64,000 nt of DNA from Archangium violaceum Cb vi76 (GCF_000733295.1 NZ_JPMI01000035.1:1-64000), one strand, 5' to 3'; positions 23,462 to 32,815 are shown, counted from the stretch's first letter. Numbers and translations: made by a program. The notes: a model not told the origin generated them from the sequence alone.

Positions 23462-24910
23462 GTGAAGCCACCATCAGGATATGCTCGCCCCCTGGTGCCC
23501 CCACGAACCGCTCCCACCAGATTGCTCGTCTTCCTGCGCCACCGCTGGCACGGGGTGTCTCCGTCGGCGCTGCTCGCCCTGAGCTTCGCGATCCTCATCA
23601 CCCTGGGCACCGCCGGCCTCATGCTGCTGCCCGGCATGTACCGCCGCGAGCCGCTCGGCTTCCTCGACGCGCTCTTCACCATGACGAGCGCCACGTGCGT
23701 CACCGGGCTCACCGTGGTGGACACCGCCACCTGGTTCACCCGATGGGGCCAGCTATGGATCCTCCTCTTCATCCAACTGGGTGGCATCGGGCTCATCACC
23801 CTCACCACCCTGGTCATCGGCGCCGTCGGGCGGCGGCTGTCGCTGCGCAGCGAGGTCATCGTCGGAGCCCCCATCGACTACGCCCAGCGGCAGAACGTGA
23901 CGAACCTGGCGTGGGCCGTCACCCGCTTCACCCTGCTGGCCGAGACCCTGGGCGCCTTCGCCCTGTGGCTGGTGTGGCTCCCCCGCTTCGGCGCGAGCGA
24001 GGCCGCCTGGCACGCCGTCTTCCACTCGGTGAGCGCCTTCTGCAACGCGGGCTTCTCCACCTTCAGCGACTCGCTGATCGGCATGGCGGACCAGCCCCTC
24101 GTGCTGCTCATCATCTCCGTGCTCATCATCCTGGGCGGCCTGGGCTTCCTCAGCGGTGAGGAGACGTTGCGCTGGTGGCGCGGCCGTCACCTGCGCGGGC
24201 GGCAGCGGATGTCCGTGCACACCTTCGCGGCCCTGTGGGTGACGGCGATACTCCTGGTGGGCGGCACCCTCCTCTTCGCGCTCTTCGAGTGGCGGGGGGT
24301 GCTCGGCCCCCTCGGACTGGTGGACAAGCTGTCCAATGCCTGGTTCCTGTCCGTCACCGCGCGCACCGCCGGCTTCAACACCGTCTCCTACGCCCAGGTG
24401 GCCAACTCGACCGCCTTCCTCACCATCCTGCTCATGGTGATTGGAGGCTCACCGGGCTCGACCGCTGGTGGCCTGAAGACGACGACGCTGGCCGTTCTGG
24501 TGACGCTCGCGCTGGCCCGCATGCGGGGCCGGCGGTTCGCCGAGCTGCACGGGCGCGCGCTGCCCACGGGCACCACCGAGCGCACCGTCAGTCTCGCGCT
24601 CGTGGCCTTCGTGGTGATGACGGCCGCCATCTTCCTGCTGAGCCTCAGCGAGACGCGCGGGGCCACCCCCCAGGAGGCCCGCCAGGCCTTCCTGCCCCTC
24701 TTCTTCGAGGTGGTGAGTGCCTTCTGCACCGTCGGGCTGACCATGGACCTGAGCCCCTTGCTGAGCGGGTTCGGCAAGTTGCTCGTCATCGTCCTCATGT
24801 ACGTGGGGCGCCTGGGGCCGCTCGCCTTCTTCGCCGCGCTGTCGCTGCACAGCGCCGGCTACCTCCGGCGCTCCGTGCGGCCCGCCCACGAGGACCTCAT
24901 CGTTGGATAG
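23462..24910 (+). CDS. TrkH/KtrB family potassium channel subunit
   Basis: Inner-membrane K+ translocation subunit of a Trk/Ktr system, 482 residues with four M1-P-M2 repeats. Selectivity-filter segments are visible: SATCVTGLTVVDT, SAFCNAGFSTFSD, TARTAGFNTVSYA and SAFCTVGLTMDLS. The GTG at 23462 is the first available start, but the true one may be slightly later since codons 1-20 are not hydrophobic and no strong ribosome site is seen. It is followed after 12 bases by its TrkA partner. Together they import K+ in response to nucleotide state and membrane potential. Confidence 0.93.
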   Translation: MKPPSGYARPLVPPRTAPTRLLVFLRHRWHGVSPSALLALSFAILITLGTAGLMLLPGMYRREPLGFLDALFTMTSATCVTGLTVVDTATWFTRWGQLWILLFIQLGGIGLITLTTLVIGAVGRRLSLRSEVIVGAPIDYAQRQNVTNLAWAVTRFTLLAETLGAFALWLVWLPRFGASEAAWHAVFHSVSAFCNAGFSTFSDSLIGMADQPLVLLIISVLIILGGLGFLSGEETLRWWRGRHLRGRQRMSVHTFAALWVTAILLVGGTLLFALFEWRGVLGPLGLVDKLSNAWFLSVTARTAGFNTVSYAQVANSTAFLTILLMVIGGSPGSTAGGLKTTTLAVLVTLALARMRGRRFAELHGRALPTGTTERTVSLALVAFVVMTAAIFLLSLSETRGATPQEARQAFLPLFFEVVSAFCTVGLTMDLSPLLSGFGKLLVIVLMYVGRLGPLAFFAALSLHSAGYLRRSVRPAHEDLIVG

Positions 24911-24922
24911 GAGTCGCACGCC

Positions 24923-25579
24923 ATGAAGCGCATCATCGTGATCGGCCTGGGCAACTTCGGATCCATCATCGCGGAGCGGCTGCACAAGCTCGGCCACGAC
25001 GTCATCGCCATTGATCCACGGCCCGACGTCATCGACGCCTTCGGGCACCGGGTGTCCCGGGCCGTGGTGGCCGACGCCACCAAGCGCGAGGTGCTCGAGC
25101 AGGTGGGCGCCCGCGGCGCCGATGCCGCCGTGATCTCCACCGGCGAGAACCTGGCCGCCAGCATCCTCGCCCTGCTGGCCGTGCGCGACGTGGGCATCCA
25201 GAGCATCTACGTCAAGGTCCGCTCGGATGACCACGCACGCATCGCCGACGCGCTGGGCGCCACCGAGAGCGTCTTCCCCGAGCGCGAGACGGCCCTGGGC
25301 CTCGCCTCACGGCTCACCAGCGGTCGGCTCCTGCAGTACGTGCAGCTCGGCAACCAGTTCGGCATCCAGGAGATGCCCGTGCCGGATCGCTGGCACGGCA
25401 AGACGCTGCGCGAGCTGTCCCTGCCCCAGCGTTACCGCGTCCACGTGGTCGCCATCCACGACGTCCTCCAGGACAGCATGATTCCCGTGCCCGATCCGGA
25501 TCGGCCCCTCACGCCCTCGGATGCCCTGCTCGTCGCCGGAGATCCCGAGGCCCTCGAGCGCGTGGCGGATCTGCGGTAG
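24923..25579 (+). CDS. TrkA/KtrA family potassium-channel regulatory subunit
   Basis: A 218-residue cytoplasmic gating protein. RCK_N: IIVIGLGNFGSIIAERLHKL with the GxGxxG NAD/ATP-binding motif at 7-12 and acidic AIDPRPDVIDAF at the end of strand 2. TrkA_C (about 140-218): LQYVQLGNQFGIQEMPVPDR and LLVAGDPEALERV. It forms an octameric ring under the TrkH dimer encoded just upstream and gates it by nucleotide binding. GGAG precedes the ATG. Confidence 0.94.
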   Translation: MKRIIVIGLGNFGSIIAERLHKLGHDVIAIDPRPDVIDAFGHRVSRAVVADATKREVLEQVGARGADAAVISTGENLAASILALLAVRDVGIQSIYVKVRSDDHARIADALGATESVFPERETALGLASRLTSGRLLQYVQLGNQFGIQEMPVPDRWHGKTLRELSLPQRYRVHVVAIHDVLQDSMIPVPDPDRPLTPSDALLVAGDPEALERVADLR

Positions 25580-25637
25580 GCAGGCAGAAGCCGGCCCGCC
25601 CTCTTCCTGGGCGGGAAGCCTCGTGCCCCAGGTCCGT

Positions 25638-25689
25638 TTGTCGGCGGCCAATGCTTCCTGCTAAATGATATTCGCGAATGCGGAATATC
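25638..25689 (+). promoter_or_regulatory. MarR promoter and overlapping operator dyad
   Basis: TTGTCG (25638-25643), 18 bases, extended -10 TGCTAAATG (25659-25667). Transcription would start about 25674, four bases before the ATG at 25678, so the message is nearly leaderless. A perfect dyad GATATTC-N9-GAATATC spans 25667-25689 with a nested palindrome ATTCGCGAAT, covering start site and start codon: a likely autoregulatory MarR operator. Confidence 0.55.
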
Positions 25690-26148
25690 TCGGAATTGGA
25701 TGACGCGGCGCATCGGATGATGGAGCTGCTGGTGGCGGTGGGCCGGCGCAACTCGTTGAGGGATCCGCTCGCCCAGCTCACCGAGACGCTGGAGCTCACG
25801 CCGCCCCAACTGCACGGGGTGTTGTGGCTGGGCCTGGACGGTCCGCTCTCCATGGGGGAGCTGGCGCGGCGGGTGGGCGTCACGGAGAAGACCATCACCG
25901 GCATCGTGGACCGGCTGGAGCGCGAGGGGTACGCCCAGCGCGAGAGAGATCCCGCGGATCGCCGCGTCGTGCATGTGCGGCTGACGCCGCGGGGGAAGAA
26001 GACCGCGGACGGCATCCATGACCAGGCGCACGAGAGCCTGGGCAACTTCCTATCGCTGCTGGACGCCGGGGATCGCACGGCGCTGCTGCGCATTTTCGAG
26101 AAGCTGGTGGGCCGGATGTCCGTGCCCCCGGCCGCCGAGAGCCCCTGA
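25678..26148 (+). CDS. MarR family transcriptional regulator
   Basis: A 156-residue regulator. The winged helix is clear: LTPPQLHGVLWLGLDGPLSM, recognition region GELARRVGVTEKTITGIVDR, then LEREGYAQRERDPADRRVVH with the wing Asp-Pro-x-Asp-Arg-Arg typical of MarR. Dimer helices flank it. It is the first gene of the efflux operon (adaptor starts within 16 bases of its stop), so it probably represses its own operon and is released by an efflux substrate. The start codon has no Shine-Dalgarno sequence, consistent with a leaderless message. Confidence 0.93.
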   Translation: MRNISELDDAAHRMMELLVAVGRRNSLRDPLAQLTETLELTPPQLHGVLWLGLDGPLSMGELARRVGVTEKTITGIVDRLEREGYAQRERDPADRRVVHVRLTPRGKKTADGIHDQAHESLGNFLSLLDAGDRTALLRIFEKLVGRMSVPPAAESP

Positions 26149-26163
26149 CATGTGGAGGACGCA

Positions 26164-27279
26164 ATGAGGAGCAATCTGAGGAAGACAGCGTGCATGGCGC
26201 TGCTGGCGCTGGCGGCGTGCGGAAAGCCCGCGCCCGAGGCGGCCAAGGCGGTGGAGCTGGTGGTGCGTCCGGTGAGCGTCGCCCCGGTGGAGAAGGGGAG
26301 GGTGGTGGAGGCGGTGACGCTGGTGGGCGAGCTGCAGGGCATGGAGGAGGTGCGCGTGTCGCCGGTGGTGCCCGAGCGCATCCTCCGCCTGGCGGTGCAG
26401 GAGGGCGTGCGGGTGAAGCAGGGAGAGCTGCTGGCCACGCTGCACGGGGACTTGCAGTCGGAGGGCTTCAACCAGGCGCAGGCGGGGCTGGAGGCGGCGC
26501 GGGCCAACCGCGACGCGGTGGAGGACAACCTCAAGCGCACCCGGGAGCTGGTGGCGGCGGGCTCGGTGTCCAAGGCCCAGCTGGAGGCGCTCGAGGCGCA
26601 GTTCCGCGGGGTGGATGCGCAGGTGCGCCAGGCGGAGGCCGCGGTGGGACAGGCCTCGGCGCAGCGCAGCCGCACCTCCATCCGCAGCCCCATCTCCGGC
26701 GTGGTGGCCGCGGTGCACCTGCGCGAGGGAGACCTGGCGGGAGCGGGCTCGCCCGTGGTGACGGTGGTGAAGGCCGAGCGCCTCAAGGCGGTGCTGCGCG
26801 TGCCGGAGCGTGACTTCCTCCAGGTGCGCGAGGGCATGCCGGTGCGGGTGTCTCCCCTGGCGCGGCCCGGGCAGGAGGTGGAGGGCAAGGTGTCGCTCAA
26901 GGGGCCGGTGGTGGACCGGGTGACGCGCACCGGGCTGGTGGAGGTGCACCTGGACAACAAGGAGGGCCAGCTCGTCGCCGGCTCGGCCATCCGCGCCTCC
27001 ATCGAGCTGGGCCGCCGCGAGGGTGTGGTGCTGGTGCCGGCCGAGGCGGTGCTGCTGGAGGGCGAGACGGAGCGCACGGGGCTGGCCACGGCCTTCGTGA
27101 GTGATGGGCAGAAGGCCACGCGCCGGCAGGTGCGCGTGGGCGTGCGTCAGGAGGACCGGCTGGAGATCCGCGAGGGCCTGGCCGCCGGAGAGCAGCTCAT
27201 CGTGCAGGGAGTGCACCTGCTGCGGGATGGCAATCCCATCACGCTGGCCGGGGCCCAGAAGAAGGAGCCGGGCAAGTGA
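26164..27279 (+). CDS. RND efflux periplasmic adaptor (membrane fusion protein), lipoprotein
   Basis: From ATG 26164 (GGAGGACGC upstream; GTG 26152 is also in frame) the product has 371 residues with lipoprotein signal TACMALLALAAC. The MFP order is visible: barrel-sandwich/lipoyl half (VRVKQGELLATLHG), alpha-hairpin (AGLEAARANRDAVEDNLKRT), second lipoyl half (TSIRSPISGVVAAVHLREGD) and beta-barrel (VLRVPERDFLQVREGMPVRV). It links the inner-membrane pump to an outer-membrane channel. No TolC-like gene is in the operon, so an outer-membrane factor from elsewhere must be used. Confidence 0.94.
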   Translation: MRSNLRKTACMALLALAACGKPAPEAAKAVELVVRPVSVAPVEKGRVVEAVTLVGELQGMEEVRVSPVVPERILRLAVQEGVRVKQGELLATLHGDLQSEGFNQAQAGLEAARANRDAVEDNLKRTRELVAAGSVSKAQLEALEAQFRGVDAQVRQAEAAVGQASAQRSRTSIRSPISGVVAAVHLREGDLAGAGSPVVTVVKAERLKAVLRVPERDFLQVREGMPVRVSPLARPGQEVEGKVSLKGPVVDRVTRTGLVEVHLDNKEGQLVAGSAIRASIELGRREGVVLVPAEAVLLEGETERTGLATAFVSDGQKATRRQVRVGVRQEDRLEIREGLAAGEQLIVQGVHLLRDGNPITLAGAQKKEPGK

Positions 27280-30200
27280 ACCTCACCGAACTGTCGGTCC
27301 GCCGCCCCGTCACCGGGGTGATGGTGTTCCTCTGTCTGACCATCCTCGGGGTGTTCACCTTCAGCCGGCTGAAGCTGGACATGCTGCCGGACATCGAGTT
27401 CCCCCTGGTGGCCATCATCACCCAGTACCCGGGGGCGGGCCCGGACTCCATCGAGCAGCTCGTCACGCGCCCCATCGAGGCGGCGATGGCGTCGGTGGAG
27501 AACGTGGACGAGGTCAACTCCACCAGCCAGCAGGGCACCTCGCTGGTGATGGTGAAGTTCGCCTGGGGCACCAACATGCAGACGGCCGAGCAGGACGTCC
27601 GCAAGAACCTGGAGATCTTCGCGCAGGACGTGCTGCCCGACGACATCACGCGCTCGCTGACGTTCGCTTTCGATCCCGCGCTGCAGCCGGTGGTGTTCCT
27701 CACGGTGAACGCGCCGGGCACGCCGCACTCGGTGCGTAAGCTGGCCGAGGACATGGTGGAGCCCTACCTGGCGCGCATCGAAGGGGTGGCCTCCGCGGAG
27801 GTGATTGGCGGGACGAAGCGGGAGATCCAGGTGCGGCTCAAGCCCGAGTGGCTGGAGGCGTACGGGATTTCAGCGCAGCAGGTGGTGGCGTCGCTGCGAG
27901 GCGCCAACGTGATGATTCCGGGCGGCACGCTGCGGCAGGGGCGGCAGGAGCTGAACATCTCCACCAACGCCGAGTTCCAGAAGGTGGAGCAGGTGCGGGA
28001 GGTGGTGGTGGGGCAGAAGGGCGGGCAGCGGGTGTACCTGCGCGACGTGGCGGACGTGGTGGACACGTTCGAGGAGGAGACGTCGGTGGTGCGGGCGGAC
28101 GGCCGGCACGCGGTGATGATGGCCGTGCGCAAGCAGTCGGACGCCAACACGGTGCAGGTGGCGCGGCGGATCATCAAGGAGCTGGACGTCCTGCAGAAGC
28201 GGATGCCCGAGGGCGTCACGCTGGTGCGGGTGTTCGATCAGGGCCTGCCCATCACCCGGGCGCTCTCCAACCTCTCGGACAGCGCGGTGCTGTCCATCCT
28301 GCTGACGGCGGCGGTGCTGCTGGCCTTCCTGCGCAGCTGGCGCACCAGCAGCATCGTGCTGGTGAGCATCCCGCTGTCGCTGCTGGCCACCTTCGCGGTG
28401 ATGGACTTCCAGGGGGTGACGATGAACATCATCTCCATGGCGGGCCTGGCGCTGGCGGTGGGCATGCTGGTGGACAACTCCATCGTGGTGCTGGAGAACA
28501 TCTTCACGCACCTGGGCCGCGGAAAGGGCCCGAAGGAGGCGGCCATCGACGGGACGCGGGAGATGGCCATGCCCATCGCCGCCTCGACGCTGACGACGGT
28601 GGCGGTGTTCGCGCCCATCCTCTTCGTGCCCGGGCTGGCCGGCCAGCTCTTCCGGGACATGAGCCTCACCATCTGCATCTCGCTGCTGGCCTCGCTGCTG
28701 GTGGCGCTCACGCTGGTGCCGTTGATGGCCAGCCTGATGGCGATGAACGCGGGGCAGAACCGGCTGGAGCGGTGGATGGCCCGGCTCACCACGTGGTTGG
28801 ATCCACTCTCCGAGCGCTATGCGCTGGTGCTGGGCAAGGCGCTGCGGCACCGGGGCAAGGTGCTGGGGGGCACGCTGCTCGTCTTCCTGGCCACCATGGG
28901 GCTCACGCCGCTGCTGGGCGTGGACTTCATGCCCAAGACGGACAACGGCGAGCTGCGCTTCTCGGTGAAGGCCAACCCCGGCACGTCGTTGTGGACCACG
29001 GACGAGCTGTTCAAGCAGGTGGAGGCCATCGTCCACGAGCAGGTGCCGGAGGCGGAGGTGGTCGTCTCCCAGTTCGGCGGGGGCGAGGGCTTCGCGGCGC
29101 TCTTCGGGCAGAGCTCGTACTCGGGCACGGTGCAGGTGCGCCTGCCGCCGCGCTCCGAGCGCGAGCGTGGCCAGCAGGAGATAGAGGAGGCGCTGAAGGC
29201 CCACTTCAAGGGGCTGGCGGGGCTGGAGGTGCTGCCGCAGCAGCAGGGCCTGGCGGGAGCGGGGGGCGACGTGGTGGTGAAGGTGTTCGGAGACGAGCTG
29301 CTGAAGGTGCGGGCCTACGGCGCGCGGCTGAAGAGCCGGCTGGAGACGATGCCCGAGACGGCGAACGTGACGTTCTCGATGGAGCAGGGCCAGCCGGAGC
29401 TGAAGGTGGAGCTGGACCGGGAGCAGATCCGTCTGTTGGGGCTGGCTCCGGCGGAGGTGGCGTCCACGGTGTCCACGTACTTCCTGGGGACGACGGCCAC
29501 CATGTTCCGCGAGGACGGTGACGAGTACCGCGTCTTCGTGCGGGCGCCGCGGGAGGTGCGCGAGGACCTGAGCCGGTTGAGGGCGCTGCCGGTGTCGACG
29601 CCGCTGGGGGTGACGGTGCCGCTGCAGACGGTGGCGGACATCCAGCAGGCGCTGGGGCCCACGGCCATCGCGCGGGAGAACCAGCGGCGCCTGGCCACCA
29701 TCAATCTGACGTCCGCCAAGGGGGTGGCGCTCGGCACGCTCATCCAGCGGGTGAACGAGACCCTCGCCGCGGCGGGAGAGGAGCCCGGCATCACCACGGT
29801 GGTGGCGGGCACGGCGGAGGACCTGATGGACTCCTTCCTGGCGCTGGGCCTGGCCTTCGTGGTGGCGGTGGTGCTCGTCTACATGGTGATGGCCAGCCAG
29901 TTCGAGTCGCTGCTGGAGCCCTTCGTCATCCTGTTCTCGGTGCCGCTGGCGGTGTCGGGCGTGGTGCTGGCGCTGGTGGTGAGCGGGACGACGATGCAGG
30001 TGACGGCGCTCATCGGCATCATCCTGCTGGCGGGCGTGGTGGTGAACAACGGCATCGTGCTCATCGACGTGCTGAAGACGCGGCGGCTGGAGGGGCGGGA
30101 CCTGGTGCTGGCCGCGATGGAGGCGGGGCGGAGCCGGCTGCGGCCCATCCTGATGACGACGCTCACCACGGTGCTGGGCATGGTGCCGTTGGCCTTCGAG

Positions 30201-30416
30201 CTGGGAGACGGCGCGGAGATGTGGGCGCCGATGGCCCGCGGAGTCATCGGCGGCATGACGGTGTCCACGCTGCTGACGCTGCTGGTCATCCCGGTGGCGT
30301 ACGTGTCGCTGGCGGGCTGGGTGGATCGCCGCCGGGCGCGCAAGGCGGGGCCGGTGGCGGTGGTTCCGCCCGTGGAGGAGGAGGAGCTGAGGCGTCCGGC
30401 CTCCACGGTGGGGTAG
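27276..30416 (+). CDS. RND efflux transporter permease (AcrB/MdtB/MexB-like)
   Basis: A 1046-residue proton-driven inner-membrane pump, full length for the HAE1/HAE2 family. Start GTG overlaps the adaptor stop by four bases. Landmarks: N-terminal RRPVTGVMVFLCLTILGVFT, TM4 proton-relay region AGLALAVGMLVDNSIVVLEN with the conserved Asp, and the second-half counterpart GIILLAGVVVNNGIVLIDVL. Two large periplasmic loops carry porter and docking domains. Sequence VDEVNSTSQQGTSLVMVKF and LPDIEFPLV fit the drug/solvent (HAE) rather than heavy-metal branch. Expression should depend on the MarR protein at 25678. Confidence 0.95.
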   Translation: MNLTELSVRRPVTGVMVFLCLTILGVFTFSRLKLDMLPDIEFPLVAIITQYPGAGPDSIEQLVTRPIEAAMASVENVDEVNSTSQQGTSLVMVKFAWGTNMQTAEQDVRKNLEIFAQDVLPDDITRSLTFAFDPALQPVVFLTVNAPGTPHSVRKLAEDMVEPYLARIEGVASAEVIGGTKREIQVRLKPEWLEAYGISAQQVVASLRGANVMIPGGTLRQGRQELNISTNAEFQKVEQVREVVVGQKGGQRVYLRDVADVVDTFEEETSVVRADGRHAVMMAVRKQSDANTVQVARRIIKELDVLQKRMPEGVTLVRVFDQGLPITRALSNLSDSAVLSILLTAAVLLAFLRSWRTSSIVLVSIPLSLLATFAVMDFQGVTMNIISMAGLALAVGMLVDNSIVVLENIFTHLGRGKGPKEAAIDGTREMAMPIAASTLTTVAVFAPILFVPGLAGQLFRDMSLTICISLLASLLVALTLVPLMASLMAMNAGQNRLERWMARLTTWLDPLSERYALVLGKALRHRGKVLGGTLLVFLATMGLTPLLGVDFMPKTDNGELRFSVKANPGTSLWTTDELFKQVEAIVHEQVPEAEVVVSQFGGGEGFAALFGQSSYSGTVQVRLPPRSERERGQQEIEEALKAHFKGLAGLEVLPQQQGLAGAGGDVVVKVFGDELLKVRAYGARLKSRLETMPETANVTFSMEQGQPELKVELDREQIRLLGLAPAEVASTVSTYFLGTTATMFREDGDEYRVFVRAPREVREDLSRLRALPVSTPLGVTVPLQTVADIQQALGPTAIARENQRRLATINLTSAKGVALGTLIQRVNETLAAAGEEPGITTVVAGTAEDLMDSFLALGLAFVVAVVLVYMVMASQFESLLEPFVILFSVPLAVSGVVLALVVSGTTMQVTALIGIILLAGVVVNNGIVLIDVLKTRRLEGRDLVLAAMEAGRSRLRPILMTTLTTVLGMVPLAFELGDGAEMWAPMARGVIGGMTVSTLLTLLVIPVAYVSLAGWVDRRRARKAGPVAVVPPVEEEELRRPASTVG

Positions 30417-30425
30417 CGGCCCAGC

Positions 30426-30480
30426 TTGAGATTGCTGGGCTTCCCATGTTGTCCCCGACGGGATTCGAACCCGTCGGGGA
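30426..30480. repeat. tRNA-3'-end-derived repeat, copy 3, with perfect hairpin
   Basis: Bases 30426-30474 match copy 1 (22290-22338) with only a few differences, including the T-arm/acceptor core. Here the sequence continues to form a perfect 11-bp inverted repeat (30452-30462 with 30470-30480) around the loop ATTCGAA. It sits between two convergent genes whose stops are at 30416 and 30505. Confidence 0.75.
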
Positions 30481-30504
30481 AGGGAAGGGCAGGGGGCCCG
30501 GCGC

Positions 30505-32805
30505 TCAGGTCTTGAGCGCCTTCGAGATCGGCAGCTCGCGCACGCGCGTTCCCGTGAGCGCGAAGACGGCGTTCGCGATGGCCGGCGCCACAGGCGGCAC
30601 ACCCGGCTCGCCAATGCCTCCCGGTGCCTCCTCGCTGGGAACGATCTCCACGTGGATCTTGCGCGGCGCCTCGCCGATGCGCGCCAGCCGGTAGTCGCGG
30701 AAGTTCGACTGCTCGACCGCGCCTCCCTTCATCGTGATGCCGCTGTACAGCGCGATGCTCGTGCCGAAGATGATCGAGCCCTCCATCTGGGCCTTCACCC
30801 GGTCCGGATTGATCACCGTGCCGGCATCCACCACGATCCACGCCTCGTCGACCGCGATCTTGCCGTCCGGATTGCGCACCACCGACGCGACCACCGCCAC
30901 GTAGGACAGGAAGCTCCGGTGCGCCGCCAGGCCCAGCGCCCGGCCTTCCTTCTTCCGGTCGCTCCACCGAGACAGCTCGGTCACCCGCTCGATGACGCCC
31001 CGCAGGCGGGCCACGTTCACGGGGTGCTTCTCCAGCGGCTGGCCGTAGTTGGAGAGCTTCTCGATGCCCAGCTCCCGCACCGTCTTCATCACCCGCGGCG
31101 GCCCGAGCACCTCCAGCAGCACGTCCCGCGGATCCTCGCCCCGGGCGTGGGCGATCTCGTCGATGAACGAGTTGACCGAGAACGCGTGGAAGATGTTGTA
31201 CACGGACCGCAGCCAGCCGATGCGCACGTGGGCATTGGCCTCGCACGCCTCCGCGCGGATGTTGGGCACCCCGATTCCCAGGTCCAACACGCCCTGCTGC
31301 AAGTCCCCCAGGGACGGCCGGTTCACGGGCCCGAAGGTCGAGCCGATCGGCGGAAACGCGGTGCGGTGCCTCCAGGCCACCACCTTGCCGTTCTCGTCCA
31401 GGCCCGCCGTCAGGCGCTGCGCGCTCACGGAGTGGTAGTAGTCGTTGCGGATGTCGTCCTCGCGCGTCCACTGCACGCGCACCGGCACGCCCGCCTCCTT
31501 CGCCAGCAGCACCACCTCGGAGATGAAGTCCGCCTTGGACTTGCGCCCGAAGCCGCCGCCCAGGAACGTCACGTGCACCGTGACCTTCTCGGGGGGCAGT
31601 CCCAGCACCTGGGCCGCCGTCCCGCGCGCCGCCTGCGGGTGCTGCGTGGGCGCCCAGATCTCACACGTGCCTCCCTCGACCCGTGCCACCGCCACTGGCG
31701 GCTCCATCGGCGCGTGCGACAGGTGCGGCACGTGGTACTCGGCCTCGAGCACCCGCGCCGCCTTGCTCAGCGCCGCCTCGGCGTCTCCCACGCTGCGCAG
31801 CACCGTGCCCGGCGACGCCACGGACGCACTCAGCGTCTTGCGGTACTGCTCCGAGTCGTATGTCGCGTTCTCGCCCTCGTCCCAGATGATCTCCAGCGCG
31901 GCGCGGCCCTTCATCGCCGCCCAGGTGTTCTCCGCGAGGACGGCGATGCCTCCCCAGGTCTGGAACGCGTACGGGGCCTTCGGCGCCGGAAGCTCGATGA
32001 CGCGCTTCACCCCGGGGACCGCGAGCGCGCGGCTGGCATCGTACTTCACCACCCTGGCCCCGACGATCGACGGCCGGGCGATCACCGCCGTCAGCATGCC
32101 CGGCAGCCGGATGTCGGCGCCGAACACCGCGCTCCCGTTCACGTAGGCCGGCCCGTCGAGCAGCGGCAGCGGCTTGCCCACGTTGCGCAGCTCGTTCTTC
32201 GGCCGGAGCTTGACGTCCGCCGGCTTGGGCACCGCCAGCTTGCCCGCCTCGAGCGCCAGCTCTCCGAAGCCCAGCTCGCGCTGGCTCGGGCGGTGGAGCA
32301 CGACGTGGCCGCTGGCCTCGCAGGTGTCCGGGGACACCTTCCAGCGCTTCGCCGCGGCCGCCACCAGCATGGTGCGCGCGGTGGCTCCCACCCGGCGCAT
32401 GTCCTCGTAGATGCCGCGGACGCTGTTGGAGCCGTCCGTGTTCTGATCGCCGTAGGCCGGATCTCCGTCCGCCTGGACGATCTTCACCCGCGCCATCTCC
32501 GCGCCGAGCTCGTCGGCGATCAGCACGGGCAGCGAGCTGCGGATGCCCTGGCCCATCTCCGAGCGGTGGCAGACGATCGTCACCAGTCCGTCGGGCGCCA
32601 CGTGCACGAAGACGTTCGGGTTCAGCCCCGGGGCGGAGGACTCCTCGGCCTGGGAGCTCGTCGGCGGCCGGGGCCCGGAGCGCTTCCCGGTGGGCTCGTC
32701 CGCGAGGCTGTCGCTGGAGAAGAAGCCGACGGCGAGTCCGCCCACGGCGAGGTTCATCCCGGCCAGGAAGGTCCGCCGGGCAATCAACGTGTGCCGGTTG
32801 CTCAT
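30505..32805 (-). CDS. Molybdopterin-binding subunit of a xanthine dehydrogenase-family hydroxylase (IorB-like)
   Basis: Large catalytic subunit, 766 residues, of a membrane- or periplasm-facing molybdenum hydroxylase such as isoquinoline 1-oxidoreductase or aldehyde dehydrogenase. A twin-arginine signal is present (LIARRTFLAGMNLAVGG). Mo-cofactor motifs are visible: HRSEMGQGIRSSLPVLIADE, THVTFLGGGFGRKSKADF-like (VTFLGGGFGRKSKADF), and the terminal GGIGEPGVPPVAPAIANAVF with the catalytic Glu-Pro. IorB-type duplicated architecture fits the length. It is the last gene of a three-gene operon after the Fe-S subunit and a cytochrome c. Substrate is not identifiable. No XdhC-type maturation gene is in view. 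Confidence 0.92.
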   Translation of the reverse strand: MSNRHTLIARRTFLAGMNLAVGGLAVGFFSSDSLADEPTGKRSGPRPPTSSQAEESSAPGLNPNVFVHVAPDGLVTIVCHRSEMGQGIRSSLPVLIADELGAEMARVKIVQADGDPAYGDQNTDGSNSVRGIYEDMRRVGATARTMLVAAAAKRWKVSPDTCEASGHVVLHRPSQRELGFGELALEAGKLAVPKPADVKLRPKNELRNVGKPLPLLDGPAYVNGSAVFGADIRLPGMLTAVIARPSIVGARVVKYDASRALAVPGVKRVIELPAPKAPYAFQTWGGIAVLAENTWAAMKGRAALEIIWDEGENATYDSEQYRKTLSASVASPGTVLRSVGDAEAALSKAARVLEAEYHVPHLSHAPMEPPVAVARVEGGTCEIWAPTQHPQAARGTAAQVLGLPPEKVTVHVTFLGGGFGRKSKADFISEVVLLAKEAGVPVRVQWTREDDIRNDYYHSVSAQRLTAGLDENGKVVAWRHRTAFPPIGSTFGPVNRPSLGDLQQGVLDLGIGVPNIRAEACEANAHVRIGWLRSVYNIFHAFSVNSFIDEIAHARGEDPRDVLLEVLGPPRVMKTVRELGIEKLSNYGQPLEKHPVNVARLRGVIERVTELSRWSDRKKEGRALGLAAHRSFLSYVAVVASVVRNPDGKIAVDEAWIVVDAGTVINPDRVKAQMEGSIIFGTSIALYSGITMKGGAVEQSNFRDYRLARIGEAPRKIHVEIVPSEEAPGGIGEPGVPPVAPAIANAVFALTGTRVRELPISKALKT

Positions 32806-32815
32806 CGCGTCCTCC

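Noticed and set aside
27870-30614. 914-codon minus-strand frame
   Set aside because: Antisense to the RND permease, whose motifs are unambiguous.
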